Assembly: GCA_018714785.1 (NCBI GenBank)
Contig: DVMV01000008.1
Location: 1-44,818, forward strand
Direction of reading: 5' to 3'
Length of the DNA stretch: 44,818 nt
From: Candidatus Alloenteromonas pullicola
GTDB taxonomy: Bacteria > Bacillota_I > Bacilli_A > RFN20 > CAG-826
This document shows positions 44,777-44,818 of the stretch, piece by piece (position 1 is the first letter of the stretch; every line of letters begins with the position of its first letter). The notes beneath the pieces were generated by a model, which saw only the letters and a list, made by a program, of their open reading frames with translations, did not search any database and was not told where the DNA came from. Position numbers and translations under genes: made by a program.

Positions 44777-44818
44777 TCCAATTTCCTCCTGTTAACGCTT
44801 GAGAAAACAAAAAGGAAT

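Larger units (their letters stand above)
43489..44818. mobile_element. Left end of an integrated element targeting tRNA-Arg(CCG); remainder lies beyond the window
   Basis: tRNA 3' end + direct repeats + convergent integrase; no second att site visible. Confidence 0.65.

Noticed and set aside
1-44818. CRISPR arrays, IS elements, rRNA
   Set aside because: No regularly spaced repeats, no transposase ORFs and no rRNA-like sequence seen; the only tandem repeat is the 3-copy 12-mer at 43608-43643

Overview
This 44.8 kb window is a chromosomal segment of a GC-rich, Firmicutes/Bacilli-like bacterium. TGA behaves as a stop codon, so the Mycoplasma code is excluded. The core (about 2.0-34.6 kb) follows the B. 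subtilis yloU-to-polC order: asp23/yloU, fakA/yloV, recG, rnc, ftsY, ylxM, ffh, [621-aa membrane protein + LemA insert], [trmD-rimM-khpA-rpsP on the minus strand], rplS, lepB, rbgA, rnhB, dprA, topA, trmFO, xerC, rpsB, tsf, pyrH, frr, uppS, cdsA, dxr, rseP, polC. Flanks carry a truncated CBM26-like surface protein, a fucose-isomerase-like protein, five single or paired tRNAs (Pro-CGG, Arg-CCT, Ala-GGC, Leu-CAG, Arg-CCG), an SPFH/zinc-ribbon membrane module, a PII-like protein, a cyclophilin, a decayed accessory patch (truncated XRE, orphan ArsR, thioredoxin scar), a GH3/hydrolase pair, and the integrase end of an element in tRNA-Arg. The most striking signal is in the 5' ends of transcription units. 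At many of them a near-consensus -10 box places the predicted +1 exactly on, or within 5 nt of, the start codon (leaderless mRNAs). Several others have a compact GC hairpin starting at about +1 to +5. No promoter here has been tested experimentally, and all family calls are from motif recognition without database searches.
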